Positions 9,144 through 19,182 of a DNA stretch of 64,000 nucleotides are shown here, in pieces. The translations under genes were made by a program, and so were the position numbers. The notes beneath the pieces were generated by a model, which was not told where the DNA came from, searched no databases, and saw only the letters and a program-made list of their open reading frames with translations. Within the stretch, counting starts at the first letter, position 1. Each line of letters opens with the position of its first letter. The DNA lies in the NCBI RefSeq assembly GCF_001953635.1, contig NZ_MEJH01000004.1, forward strand, positions 124,001-188,000. Direction: 5' to 3'. The DNA is from Alteromonas abrolhosensis (GTDB lineage Bacteria; Pseudomonadota; Gammaproteobacteria; Enterobacterales; Alteromonadaceae).

Positions 9144-12100
9144 TTAGAAATTAGAGTGGCCAAGTAGCGTGTGAAGCTTTTGGTTTTCGGTGAGAAGCTT
9201 CTCGAAACGCTCGGCATTTAAAGGTCGGCTGTATAAGAAGCCTTGCAGCATTTCGCAATCGTAGCGACGCAAGATATCCAACTGAGCTTCTTCTTCCACC
9301 CCTTCTGCTACTACTTTCAAGCCCAAATTGTGGGCGATATTTATAATAGCGGCTGCCATGTGACGGTCGACATTACTCTTTGCAATATCGTCAATGAATG
9401 CTTTGTCTATTTTCAGCGTGTTTAGTGGGAAACGCTTTAAGTACGCCAAAGATGAATAACCTGTTCCGAAATCGTCAAGCGCGAGGTGAATACCCCTTTC
9501 TCGGAGACGAGTCATCATTTGAAGGCCATTCTCAGGGCTTTCCATTAACGTGCCTTCAGTTATTTCGCACTCAAGGTGTAGTGGAGACAAGCCTATGTCA
9601 TTTAGGATCTTATTGATTCTGTCATCTAAGTCGGGCAACTCGAACTGCTTAGCAGATATGTTTACAGCTACGCGGCCACTAAACAGCCCTTGGTTTACCC
9701 AACGTTTCGTATCTGCGCACGCTTTTCTGAGCACTTGCTCACCAATTTCTATAATTTGCCCAGTCTGTTCAGCAAGAGGAATAAATTGCCCTGGGCTAAC
9801 GATGCCTTTTTGCGGATGTTCAAAGCGCACTAAAGCCTCCATACTGACTAGCTTACCAGAGGCGATATCTACCTTCGGCTGGTAATAAACCGTAAAGAGG
9901 TCGTCTTTAATACCTTGTCTAATAAGGTTTTCTATTTGAAGCTGTCTAACAGCATTTTGATTCATCTCACCGCTAAAGAACTGATAGCTATTGCCGCCAT
10001 TATTTTTAGCAAAGTACATGGCAGTGTCGGCATTCTTAAGCATTTCCTGAGGCGATGCGCCATCGTCAGGGAAGAATGCAATTCCAATACTGGCACCTAA
10101 CACAAACTCTTGCTTATTAATGATGAAGGGGCGAGATAACGTGTCTAAGAGGTTTTGCGCGTAATGTGTCACCGTGTGGATATCGGCATTGTCTTCCATT
10201 AAAACACTAAATTCATCACCACCTAAACGGTAACAGGTAGCACTCTTTCCGGTGATTCGTTGTAAACGCTTTGCTATTTGTTTAATTAAAATATCACCGG
10301 TTTGGTGCCCCAAAGAGTCGTTAATCTTTTTGAAGTTATCCATATCCAAGCAGAGCAGGGTATGCTGAGCACCTTTTCGAACAAGGTTTTGGTGGCTAGC
10401 TTGGAAAAACGAACGATTTGGAAGCTCGGTAAGAGGGTCGGTATTAGCCAGTTTTAACAGCTCTTTTTCGGTACTTTTTCTTGACGTAATATCACTAAAT
10501 ACGCCAACGAAATGACTTATCTTGCCGTCGTCATCATGTACGGCATCAATATTCAATTCCATCTCATAGCGTTCGCCGTTTACGCGCACGCTTTCTACTT
10601 CGCCCGACCAGTTACCTTTTGACTTAAGGGTTTTCTTAATCTCTTCCGTAAAGGCGTCCGGGTACAAATGGAAATGCATATAGCTAGCTAAAGCTTGATC
10701 ACGGGTCTCACCCGTGTACCCACAATAAGCGTTGTTAACACTAATGAATTTAAATTGGGTATTCGTGATAAAGACACCTTCAGAAATATTCTCGATTGAA
10801 CGCTTAAATAGATTAAGCTGCTCTTCTGCCTCTTTTAAGTGATGAATATTTTTAAGGGTTCCTGTCATTCGCACAGGCTGGTCATTATGGTCTCTTTCAA
10901 CGACTTTTCCGCGATCCAATATCCAAATCCATTGATTTTTAAATGTCTTGGCACGGTAAGCAAGTTCATAGAAGTCGCTATTTCCTTCAAGATGTTCTCT
11001 TAACGCAGTCTTGACTCGGTTCACGTCGTTAGGGTGAATATTCGCGTCGTAGGCGCCGGTAGTGCGGATATCATCTTGTGGGAAGTCTAATGTGCCCCAG
11101 GTATTAGCACGGTACACCTGACCTCGATACACATCCCAGTCCCACAATTCGTCGCCTGAACTCCAAAGCGTAAGTTTGAGGCGCTCTTCTGACTCTTTGA
11201 TGGCTAGCTGATTGGCTTTTCTAATTTGATATTGTCGGACGATAAAAGCAAAAATGGCAAATGCAACAATACAGTAGAAAACAATAGCAACGGTATGAAG
11301 CCAAGGTGGCCTAGCAATGTGCACGGAAATTCTTTTGCTGTCAGACCATAGCTTTCCTGGCGCTTTAGCTTGGACCTCAAAAATATAGCTTCCAAAATTT
11401 ATATTATTAAATTGGGCAACTCTGTCATCTCCATTATCGATCCAATTATCATCAAACCCTAACAATCGATATCGATAAACTACGTGCTGCGGATAGACTG
11501 AATTAAGTAAATTGAAGGAAATGCTGAATCTAGATTCGTTATACTCGAGATAAATAGCATCCTTGTAATTGATATTTTGAGCGGATGAAAAGTAACTTTT
11601 TTCCGTTCCATACTCTCGTTGTACGATATTTGACTTGTTGTTTGAAACGCCAAAGACTTTCAACTCAGAAACCTCAGGTGTGAGAGTTGTTAACAAGCCT
11701 TTCGCAGTCTTCAGGTGATTTCTATTTACGACGTTGTAGCCTGTCATCCCACCAAAGTAAATACTAGAGTCGGAAGATACGAATATGGAACTTTCACCCA
11801 GTGAATTAAAATTTAATTCTGAGTTCGGTATTGTGATTAATTCCGTTAGATCTGGTAGATGAATTTGATGAACACCTGCGGTATCTGCATACCAGATTCT
11901 GTCATTCACGCCGACTGAAGAGATAATCTGTCCTGAGTTTTCTTGACGACTTTGCCTTTTTGTTATTTCCCAGGTATTTTTATCTACACCAATTATTCCT
12001 TTTGATCTGGTGGTCAGCCAATAGGTATTGTCTGATTCGTAAACTCGGTAAACTTGAGAATCGAATCCATTAGATTGTTCAAGTGAATAGACTTGTCGCT

Positions 12101-13697
12101 TTTCCGCTAATGAATAGATGCTAACTCCAGACTCACTTCTTAACCAAAGCCTGTTATTTGAATCTTTGAAGATAGGGACAAGAAGTGAATAGTCTATTTT
12201 AACGTCTATTTTCTCTTTTGTGATTTGATTTGATTTAGGATCAAAAGTCAGTTTGTGGGGCCCTTTCGTATCTACCCATACCCAAATTTCATCATTGTTT
12301 CGATAAAAGAAATCGATAAAAATCCCTTCAAAAAAATGGCTAGTAATTTCCAGTGAATTATTCACCTTATCAAGAACATAAATGCCATTTGATGATGCGA
12401 GCCAAAATTTACCATATGGGTCTATTTCCAAGTCCCAATATGTTATTGACTTTGGTAAATTGCTAAAAGCTTCAATAAATTTGACGTCACCTGAGCTTGA
12501 GTCGAGCTTACCTAGACCTCTCTGCTGAGCAACCACAAAAATATCTTGATTCTTATCTTCTGCAAACCCCCATATTGCAGAGTAATCATCTTCAGCTGCA
12601 TTTGGTGAGTTATATACAGACTTATACCTTGTCGTGGCATATTCAGGATGAAATCTGAATGCACCGCTTTTTATTGTTGTGACCCATACACCGCCAAGTC
12701 TATCTGATACTAGATTCATGATAGTTGCCGTAGGAAGGCCTGTTAGCTCTTGGTTGCTGTGAGCTAAAAATAAAGTCTCTGGATGAAAATTGGAATCTAT
12801 ATCAGTGATAGCAGCTTCGCTGAAAATGAAGAGACCTGCTTGGGTTCCTATCCAAATGTCATCTTCCTTTTCGAAAATCGTAAGTGCATTTAATGCTTCA
12901 CTAGACTCTGAAGTAAATTCGTCTTTTATGTGCTGTAATATCTTGCCGGAAGCCGACATTACATAAATGCCTTCATTGGTTGCAAGCCAGTAATTTCCGT
13001 TTATCACTTCGATGTCGTGAAGGGAGCGAACATCCAAGTTGATACCCCACGGGTTCACCTTAGTTGCTGAGTAGAGAGACTCGTCAGATTTGTCAATAAG
13101 CGAAAGACCAAATTCGTTTGATCCTAACCAGGTACGATTCGCTTCATCATGAATGACTTTAATAAAACTCTGATCTCTGTATATCTGTTTTACAACTTCA
13201 ATTTGATGGGTGTCTTTCGATAATTTGTAAAGAAACTTCAAGTCGGCAAATAGGATGTCTCCTTCGTATGACTCTCCAATACCAGTAATAAAGTCAACTT
13301 TAATTACGCTATTTTGTCGATTAAAAATTTTAAAGTTGTCGCTTTCTGATTGATATTTAGCGAGTCCTGCTTGCGTACCTATCCACAAATCTCCCCGGGA
13401 GTCTAAGAACAAATTCTGAATGTAACCAGTTGGTAGTGAGTTAGGATCGACGTCTGAAGGGTGGTATTGCTTTACTTCATAACCTGAATATCGGTTGAGC
13501 CCATTAGAGGTAGCGAGCCAGATGTAACCTTTGTTATCTTCGACAATGTCCAATACTGCAGTGTCAGATAATCCCTGCTGCTTATTTAATTCTGTAAAAT
13601 GAAGATCAGAAACCTCTATCGCCTTTGCAGAAGAAAAGAAAAGCTCTGACAAAGCCAACAAAAGAAGAGAAATTGAATAAATTAGGGTTGAGCGCAC
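9144..13697 (-). CDS. Two-component-propeller sensor with PAS, GGDEF and EAL domains
   Basis: A 1517-residue membrane protein for cyclic di-GMP turnover. Order: signal peptide (1-27); periplasmic part of about 770 residues with repeated motifs of the type GYIWLATSNGLNRY and GDLWIGTQAGLAKY (regulator propeller repeats) and a Y_Y_Y-type domain (RYRLLGFDDNW); one membrane helix (about 802-824); two PAS/PAC regions (about 835-1080); GGDEF near 1158 (YRLGGDEFS, intact); EAL near 1286 (SMEALVRFEH, intact, with DDFGTGYSSL). The start is GTG with AAAGG upstream. Both enzymatic motifs look active, so the net direction is unknown. The propeller probably senses a periplasmic ligand. It stands alone. Confidence 0.9.
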   Translation of the reverse strand: MRSTLIYSISLLLLALSELFFSSAKAIEVSDLHFTELNKQQGLSDTAVLDIVEDNKGYIWLATSNGLNRYSGYEVKQYHPSDVDPNSLPTGYIQNLFLDSRGDLWIGTQAGLAKYQSESDNFKIFNRQNSVIKVDFITGIGESYEGDILFADLKFLYKLSKDTHQIEVVKQIYRDQSFIKVIHDEANRTWLGSNEFGLSLIDKSDESLYSATKVNPWGINLDVRSLHDIEVINGNYWLATNEGIYVMSASGKILQHIKDEFTSESSEALNALTIFEKEDDIWIGTQAGLFIFSEAAITDIDSNFHPETLFLAHSNQELTGLPTATIMNLVSDRLGGVWVTTIKSGAFRFHPEYATTRYKSVYNSPNAAEDDYSAIWGFAEDKNQDIFVVAQQRGLGKLDSSSGDVKFIEAFSNLPKSITYWDLEIDPYGKFWLASSNGIYVLDKVNNSLEITSHFFEGIFIDFFYRNNDEIWVWVDTKGPHKLTFDPKSNQITKEKIDVKIDYSLLVPIFKDSNNRLWLRSESGVSIYSLAEKRQVYSLEQSNGFDSQVYRVYESDNTYWLTTRSKGIIGVDKNTWEITKRQSRQENSGQIISSVGVNDRIWYADTAGVHQIHLPDLTELITIPNSELNFNSLGESSIFVSSDSSIYFGGMTGYNVVNRNHLKTAKGLLTTLTPEVSELKVFGVSNNKSNIVQREYGTEKSYFSSAQNINYKDAIYLEYNESRFSISFNLLNSVYPQHVVYRYRLLGFDDNWIDNGDDRVAQFNNINFGSYIFEVQAKAPGKLWSDSKRISVHIARPPWLHTVAIVFYCIVAFAIFAFIVRQYQIRKANQLAIKESEERLKLTLWSSGDELWDWDVYRGQVYRANTWGTLDFPQDDIRTTGAYDANIHPNDVNRVKTALREHLEGNSDFYELAYRAKTFKNQWIWILDRGKVVERDHNDQPVRMTGTLKNIHHLKEAEEQLNLFKRSIENISEGVFITNTQFKFISVNNAYCGYTGETRDQALASYMHFHLYPDAFTEEIKKTLKSKGNWSGEVESVRVNGERYEMELNIDAVHDDDGKISHFVGVFSDITSRKSTEKELLKLANTDPLTELPNRSFFQASHQNLVRKGAQHTLLCLDMDNFKKINDSLGHQTGDILIKQIAKRLQRITGKSATCYRLGGDEFSVLMEDNADIHTVTHYAQNLLDTLSRPFIINKQEFVLGASIGIAFFPDDGASPQEMLKNADTAMYFAKNNGGNSYQFFSGEMNQNAVRQLQIENLIRQGIKDDLFTVYYQPKVDIASGKLVSMEALVRFEHPQKGIVSPGQFIPLAEQTGQIIEIGEQVLRKACADTKRWVNQGLFSGRVAVNISAKQFELPDLDDRINKILNDIGLSPLHLECEITEGTLMESPENGLQMMTRLRERGIHLALDDFGTGYSSLAYLKRFPLNTLKIDKAFIDDIAKSNVDRHMAAAIINIAHNLGLKVVAEGVEEEAQLDILRRYDCEMLQGFLYSRPLNAERFEKLLTENQKLHTLLGHSNF

Positions 13698-13922
13698 CTA
13701 CACACCTTTGGCATACGCCATTTATTATTTTTGTATTTCACTGGCGGTATCCCTAACAGCCAGAATAATAAATATGCCGAATTAACTAAGCCTCTACAAG
13801 GACTTTTTAGAAATAACAAGTATGATGGTTTACTTATTGACCAACCTTGTCCGTGAATACCTTTGTTTATCGGCAGATTGACGAAATTCTTAACGCGGCT
13901 GGAGGGTTTTATTGTATCGCTC

Positions 13923-16670
13923 TTAATAGTAGGGAATTTCCTTCTTAAACTCAGAGATGCTGTTAATGGTTCGCTTTTCTTGCGTTGAAATGCTCTCAAA
14001 CTTTCCCCGTGAAAAAAGTACCAGTTCGCCGCAGCGTTCTCTTTTAGCCAGCTGGTGTGCGAATTCTTGAATTTCTTCGAAGCTCAGGCCTTTAATTCGT
14101 TCGGCTAGCTTAGCATTACGGTTGAACCCTAAATCTTGGGTTCCCAAGCTTACCCATAAACGTTGTGATTTCATCGAGAGAGTAAGATCTCTTTCTTCTA
14201 GTTGCTTGATAAGATTCTGTTGAATGGTAGGCCAATAAAAGCGGTAAAACTCAATTTCATTTAGCTGCTGGAATAAAAATTCCGTCATTGCATCCAACAG
14301 TTTCTTGGGGCTGCACTGAGGACTTTGAATATAAAAAGCCATTCCAGGGTGTTGATTGTGTGGTACGTAGCCTGTTCCCACAATATACCCAAGCTGCTGT
14401 TCTGTTCTCAATGAATTGAAGAATGGTGCGGCCAGCATTTGTTCTAGGACCATACACAACGCTGTATCAGTAAGGCTAGGTGAGGGGGCTTGTAAATAAA
14501 GTACAACAGCGGAGTCATCGTGATTACACAAAACCTCGTGATAGAGTGTTCCTCCCACGGGAAGTTTTGATACTGCACGAGAAAGTGGTGCTCCCCCCGC
14601 ATTTTTGCAATGGTTACGGAGTTCCGTTGAGAATGCCTTTGCCTCTTCACTTGCCCAGTTACCATGCATAAATGCTTCTACAAAATAATGTTCAAAAGCA
14701 TTGTTTCGACAACTTAACATCTCTTGATAAGAGATATTTTCTATCACATCCAGCAGTTCCACAGGCGCTTGTGTATTGCGTTGAATCAGAACGCTTAACC
14801 GTGAGAACAAACGGTTAGTCGGCTTGTTCAGCAGTGAGTTGTGGAGGCTTTGAATTTGAAGCGCTTTGTGATGTTCAAACACTCTTTCGTCGGGAGTGAA
14901 CCCAAGAACAGCATCAAGAAGCTGGCTGGCTAATAAGGTTTGTTGATTAGTAAAACCACGTGTATGCAGCGTAAACCCTGCTTGATGCCCATAAATTCGA
15001 TAGTGAAGACCAGCAATTTCTGCACGATAATATTTCGCTTGAAGGTGGTCATTCAGAGCTCCCAACCAAATTCTCTTTGCTGCGACTGAGGTCAGTGAGT
15101 CAGAAAAACGAGCAGCGTCGAAGGAAATATAAATATCTCCTTTAGGGCTATGAAACTGCTGATCCTGAGCGAACCAAAAACGATAGCCACCGTCGTCGAC
15201 TAATTTGTTAGGAATGTTAAACCCTGTTTCAGGTAGTATCAGGGTGTATTCACTTGCCAAATAAGGATTAGGCGGTGGAAGACGTAATGCAGAAATTCTT
15301 TTTGCAGACTCAAGAGAGCGCAATAGAGAGTCATCGATATTTTCGACACTATATTCAGCTTCATAAAATGCACATACTTGAGTAGTTTTTACGTCTTTCG
15401 ATATTACTTTTAAGCGAAGATTTTTCGGTGTAAAAAACGACAGGGCATGCTCAATAACGCTTCTGTCATAACTACCAATAGTGGAACGTAGCCTATTTAA
15501 TTCTTCCGGCTCAAATATAAATTGATGCTGTGCATACTCGGTTATGATCCCAAGTGGCTTCACATTTTCTTCGTACTCTAGTGCCAGCGCATTAAGCTGC
15601 GATTTCTCGTGAAAGCGCCATTCTTCAGTGGATGCTTCTTTTATTAATTCTATATAACTAAACAATGCCTCTAACACTTGCGCTTTATGTTTAAGGCCTT
15701 CCTGAGTGAGCTGAAAGCTCACATTAAAGTCTTTAAATTTATCGCCCTCTATACCTGAACCGGCGATTAGATTTAGTGCCCAGTCTTTTTCTTTCAAATA
15801 GGCAAGTAGGCTTCCTTCGCCTTCATCACCAATCAAATGGCTGATGTAGTTCAGTGGTTTGGTTTTGTAGTCGTTCTGTAAAGCGGGTAGGGCAAACGTT
15901 ACTATCATCCGTCTAGCAGATTGCAGAGGATGTATATTGATCTGAATGCCTAGCTCATTTTCAGTATATAGTTCAGGCCAGTCGTCAGAGGCTAACTGTC
16001 CGCTTGGTAACGTACCAAAGCATTGATGCACTAATGCCTCGAGTTGTGGTATTGGCATAGGGCTGGCTACACACAGTCGCATGTTCTGAGCACAATAATA
16101 AGATTGGTGGAGTGCCTTAAGGCGACGCTTCAGTTCTGCACATTCATGTTGGGAAAATGTATCGCTATTGCCCACCGAAAATTTTGCAAAAGGATGCTGG
16201 GGGTTACAAGTTTCTTTGTGTATTTGATAAAGACGTCGAAGGTCGTCCTTTTTCTTAAACTCAAACTCTGAATGAATATTCTTTATTTCATTAGTCAGTG
16301 CGTCCTCCTCAAAGAGAGGCTGCCTTAGCATATCAGCAAACGCAGGCAACGTTTGCGCAATGGTGTCTCCACTGCAACTGAAATGATAATTAGCGTATTC
16401 AGTTCCCGTCCACGCGTTTATTGTGCCTCCGTGCTGTTCAATGAATCCATTAATCGCATTGGGCTTAGGTAAGTGACGGCTTCCCATAAAAAGCATGTGT
16501 TCAAGAAGGTGGGCTAGCCCTTGACAATCGGTAGGGTCGTAAAAGTGTCCAGCTTTTACCGCCATAGAAACAAACGACTCACTCGCTTCTGGCGTGTGGC
16601 ATAACATAGCACGCAACCCATTTGGTAAAGTGACGTGATATGCGTTTTCTAAGTTTATGGTGTTGTTCAC
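13923..16670 (-). CDS. Insulinase family (M16) zinc peptidase
   Basis: A 915-residue four-domain M16A-type peptidase related to pitrilysin (PtrA) and insulysin. The inverted zinc motif HxxEH is His54-Leu-Leu-Glu57-His58 (LAHLLEHMLFMGSRHLP) and the third ligand is Glu135 (NIHSEFEFKKKDD), 77 residues after the last His, the insulysin spacing. Unlike E. coli PtrA there is no signal peptide (MNNTINLENAYHVTL), so a cytoplasmic role in degrading small peptides is likely. The start is a GTG with only a weak ribosome site. It is transcribed away from sixA. Confidence 0.9.
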   Translation of the reverse strand: MNNTINLENAYHVTLPNGLRAMLCHTPEASESFVSMAVKAGHFYDPTDCQGLAHLLEHMLFMGSRHLPKPNAINGFIEQHGGTINAWTGTEYANYHFSCSGDTIAQTLPAFADMLRQPLFEEDALTNEIKNIHSEFEFKKKDDLRRLYQIHKETCNPQHPFAKFSVGNSDTFSQHECAELKRRLKALHQSYYCAQNMRLCVASPMPIPQLEALVHQCFGTLPSGQLASDDWPELYTENELGIQINIHPLQSARRMIVTFALPALQNDYKTKPLNYISHLIGDEGEGSLLAYLKEKDWALNLIAGSGIEGDKFKDFNVSFQLTQEGLKHKAQVLEALFSYIELIKEASTEEWRFHEKSQLNALALEYEENVKPLGIITEYAQHQFIFEPEELNRLRSTIGSYDRSVIEHALSFFTPKNLRLKVISKDVKTTQVCAFYEAEYSVENIDDSLLRSLESAKRISALRLPPPNPYLASEYTLILPETGFNIPNKLVDDGGYRFWFAQDQQFHSPKGDIYISFDAARFSDSLTSVAAKRIWLGALNDHLQAKYYRAEIAGLHYRIYGHQAGFTLHTRGFTNQQTLLASQLLDAVLGFTPDERVFEHHKALQIQSLHNSLLNKPTNRLFSRLSVLIQRNTQAPVELLDVIENISYQEMLSCRNNAFEHYFVEAFMHGNWASEEAKAFSTELRNHCKNAGGAPLSRAVSKLPVGGTLYHEVLCNHDDSAVVLYLQAPSPSLTDTALCMVLEQMLAAPFFNSLRTEQQLGYIVGTGYVPHNQHPGMAFYIQSPQCSPKKLLDAMTEFLFQQLNEIEFYRFYWPTIQQNLIKQLEERDLTLSMKSQRLWVSLGTQDLGFNRNAKLAERIKGLSFEEIQEFAHQLAKRERCGELVLFSRGKFESISTQEKRTINSISEFKKEIPYY

Positions 16671-16829
16671 ATTGTCTCGTTTTTGGTCAAGAGCACCTTA
16701 CTGCTGGAGCATCTATAAAGAGGAACTTCACAAAACGTTAAATAATGTACGAAAATTCTCACTATTCGCCGTTTAGCGCTAGGCGTAGTATCAGCTCTCT
16801 GATATCGTTAGCATACTTTCATTAATACT

Positions 16830-17357
16830 ATGCGCAATGTTATGTCAGGTCAAAGTAGCAACGACGACATTTATCTTTTCATTATGCGTCACGGTGAAGC
16901 AGAAGCGCCCAGACTCGATGATAAAAGTAGGCAACTTACACCGTTAGGTAGGGAACAAGCCAAAACCGCAGCTTTATGGTTAAAAGACCAATATTGCGAG
17001 AAAGGTAGTGTGGATTTAGCGCTTGTTAGTCCATATCGTCGAGCGAAGCAAACCCACGATATGGTATCGCTTGATATCGTAGCGGACAAAGTTGAAAGTA
17101 ACGAAGATATTGTTCCGGAAGGCTCGCCACGACTTGTGAGTGATTATATTGATGGACTTCTTCACGCCGCGGTAAATTCAAAAAAGCCGATCAAAAAACT
17201 CCTTGTCGTCAGCCATATGCCGCTAGTGAGCTACTTGGTTGATGAACTTTGTCAATCTTACACTACCAGCTTATTTTCCACTGCGTCTATTGCTGTTATC
17301 AAATATTCATTAAGGGAACATAAAGGTACGTTAGTTACGCATTATCAAGGCCTCTAA
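16830..17357 (+). CDS. sixA: Phosphohistidine phosphatase SixA
   Basis: A 175-residue histidine phosphatase with the catalytic motif FIMRHGEAE (His21 forms the phospho-enzyme) and the second histidine in VVSHMPLVSYL. SixA in E. coli dephosphorylates the HPt domain of ArcB or, as later shown, acts on the nitrogen PTS. The N-terminus is about 12 residues longer than E. coli SixA; an in-frame ATG at 16842 (MSGQSS) is an alternative start and neither has a clear ribosome site. In E. coli sixA adjoins fadIJ, so its presence 8.7 kb from fadJ is a remnant of that order. Confidence 0.88.
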   Translation: MRNVMSGQSSNDDIYLFIMRHGEAEAPRLDDKSRQLTPLGREQAKTAALWLKDQYCEKGSVDLALVSPYRRAKQTHDMVSLDIVADKVESNEDIVPEGSPRLVSDYIDGLLHAAVNSKKPIKKLLVVSHMPLVSYLVDELCQSYTTSLFSTASIAVIKYSLREHKGTLVTHYQGL

Positions 17358-17479
17358 ATCGTCCTTTTTCCTTGCTGCGATTTATTTCCGAAATTGCACA
17401 ATTAATCGTTAAGTATATTTCCCCTCGGTCGATAGTATCTTTGAGAGTGTCAAAGTTTATTCTATTGAAGGGTTGGGAA

Positions 17480-17674
17480 ATGGACAGCAAATCTATTCCT
17501 GAGCTCCTTAAACGTTCATTGCAATCGCATATGGCGGAGGCTGATTTACGTGAAGATGAGGAGACGCAGGATATTATTGCCAAATTATCTGAATTGTCAG
17601 ATAAGGTCGCCGCTGCGAAAGCTAGAGCACTGGCGAATAGAGCACAGCGTCTAGCTGACGAAGCGAAAGGTTAG
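17480..17674 (+). CDS. Small helical protein, unknown function
   Basis: A 64-residue hydrophilic protein starting at an ATG preceded by GAAGGG. It is predicted almost wholly helical: an acidic middle (AEADLREDEETQD), then an alanine- and lysine-rich heptad-like tail (SDKVAAAKARALANRAQRLADEAKG), as in a coiled coil. No family recognised. The open frame extends further upstream to 17372, but that part has no ribosome site. It lies 122 bp after sixA and converges with corB. Confidence 0.6.
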   Translation: MDSKSIPELLKRSLQSHMAEADLREDEETQDIIAKLSELSDKVAAAKARALANRAQRLADEAKG

Positions 17675-17711
17675 CTAACAAAGCAAAAGGGAAGATTAGC
17701 TAACCAAGGCT

Positions 17712-19007
17712 TTAGTGGTCGTTACTCGACTCTCTGGGAGCGATATAGTATTCCGGCAATATTCTGACGGTTTTTATCATGTTCTCTGAAATATCTACTA
17801 TTTCAAGCGGATAACCCGCCAAACGTACGCTTACCTTGTTCTCAGGAATTTCCTCGAGATACTCAAGTAACAAACCATTAAGGGTTTTAGGACCTTCCGT
17901 CGGCAAGTTCCAATCCATTTCTCGATTCAACTCACGTACGTTAGCACTTCCGTCAACCAGTACTGACCCATCTTGCTGAACGTGGGCTTCTTTACTGTGA
18001 TCAGGAACCATACTCGTTGTAAAGTCACCAATAATCTCTTCAAGAATATCTTCTAAGGTAACCAAACCCATGATGTCACCGTATTCGTCCACAACTAGCG
18101 CAATACGCTCTTTCTCAGCTTGAAACTTGTACATCAGAGTATGCAACGGGGTAGATTCAGGTGTGTAATAAATCTCACGAACTGCGCGAAGCAAGCTTGA
18201 TTTAGTAAACTGGTCTTTTGATAGAAGACGCAGGGCGTCACGCACATGCACAAAGCCTACAGCATCATCAACACTGTCGCGGTATAACAAAACACGAGTG
18301 TGCTGAGCATGGGTCAACGCTTTCTGAATTTTTTTCCAATCGTCGTTAATGTCGATAGCAAAAATTTCAGCACGCGGCACCATGATGTCTTCGGCAGTTA
18401 CGCTCTCTAAGTCTAGAATACTAACCAACATATCTTGGTGTCGCTTAGGGATCATGGCACCGGCTTCGAAAACCACGGTTCTTAATTCTTCTCGACTTAA
18501 CGAGTCGTCACTTCCATTCGCTGGACTAATTCTTAGAAGCGCAAGAATACCGTTGGTAATACCGTTTATAGCGGCTACGAAAGGGTACAGTAGCGTAAGT
18601 AATGGAAGCAGAATGATAGAGCTAGGGAACGCCACTTTTTCTGGGTAAAGTGCAGCGAGTGTTTTAGGTGTTACCTCTGCAAAAATAAGTAACACTAGCG
18701 TTAGGCCAAATGTGGCAGCAAAAAGCCCCCAATAATCACCGAATAAACGAATACAAAGTATGGTTGCAAGCGAGGATGCCGCAATGTTTACTAAGTTGTT
18801 ACCGATGAGAATAAGGCCTATAAGGCGATCAGGTCGTTCTAGAAGTTTAGCAACGCGTATAGCTGAGCGGTTGCCTTCTCCTTGCAAGTGCTTGAGTCGA
18901 TAGCGGTTTATCGACATCATGCCAGTTTCTGAACTGGAAAAATACGCAGATAGTAATATGAGTACGCCGAGCGCGATAAACAGCGTACTCGTTGATATGT
19001 CGTCCAA
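17712..19007 (-). CDS. corB: HlyC/CorC-family CNNM/CBS transporter, CorB (YfjD)-like
   Basis: A 431-residue inner membrane protein. A CNNM/DUF21 domain with about four membrane segments covers residues 1-190, with SSSETGMMSINRYRLKHL and LILIGNNLVNIAASSLAT typical of the family. Two CBS domains (about 200-330; VPRAEIFAID and DEYGDIMGLVTLEDILEEIIGD) and a CorC/HlyC domain (about 345-425) follow. E. coli CorB (YfjD) is linked to magnesium and cobalt resistance. The gene keeps its E. coli neighbours ypjD and ffh. The start is TTG with AGGAA eight bases upstream. Confidence 0.88.
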   Translation of the reverse strand: MDDISTSTLFIALGVLILLSAYFSSSETGMMSINRYRLKHLQGEGNRSAIRVAKLLERPDRLIGLILIGNNLVNIAASSLATILCIRLFGDYWGLFAATFGLTLVLLIFAEVTPKTLAALYPEKVAFPSSIILLPLLTLLYPFVAAINGITNGILALLRISPANGSDDSLSREELRTVVFEAGAMIPKRHQDMLVSILDLESVTAEDIMVPRAEIFAIDINDDWKKIQKALTHAQHTRVLLYRDSVDDAVGFVHVRDALRLLSKDQFTKSSLLRAVREIYYTPESTPLHTLMYKFQAEKERIALVVDEYGDIMGLVTLEDILEEIIGDFTTSMVPDHSKEAHVQQDGSVLVDGSANVRELNREMDWNLPTEGPKTLNGLLLEYLEEIPENKVSVRLAGYPLEIVDISENMIKTVRILPEYYIAPRESSNDH

Positions 19008-19182
19008 TTAATGGGTTCCTGTCTTAACTTAGGCTTCAAATGTATTGATTTGAAGTGCGAGTTTCAAGGGAAAATTGCTGATATGCCCCTAATTAACTAG
19101 ATAACACCAAAAAGTGACAAGCGCCGCCGAGCCGCCTAAAAAGCCAGCCCGGCAGCGAGCTTAGCAATAAATACAGGGAGTT

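Noticed and set aside
13682-13999. 105-residue frame between the sensor and M16 genes
   Set aside because: It overlaps the end of the M16 gene and the start of the sensor gene in other frames, with low-complexity basic content and no ribosome site.
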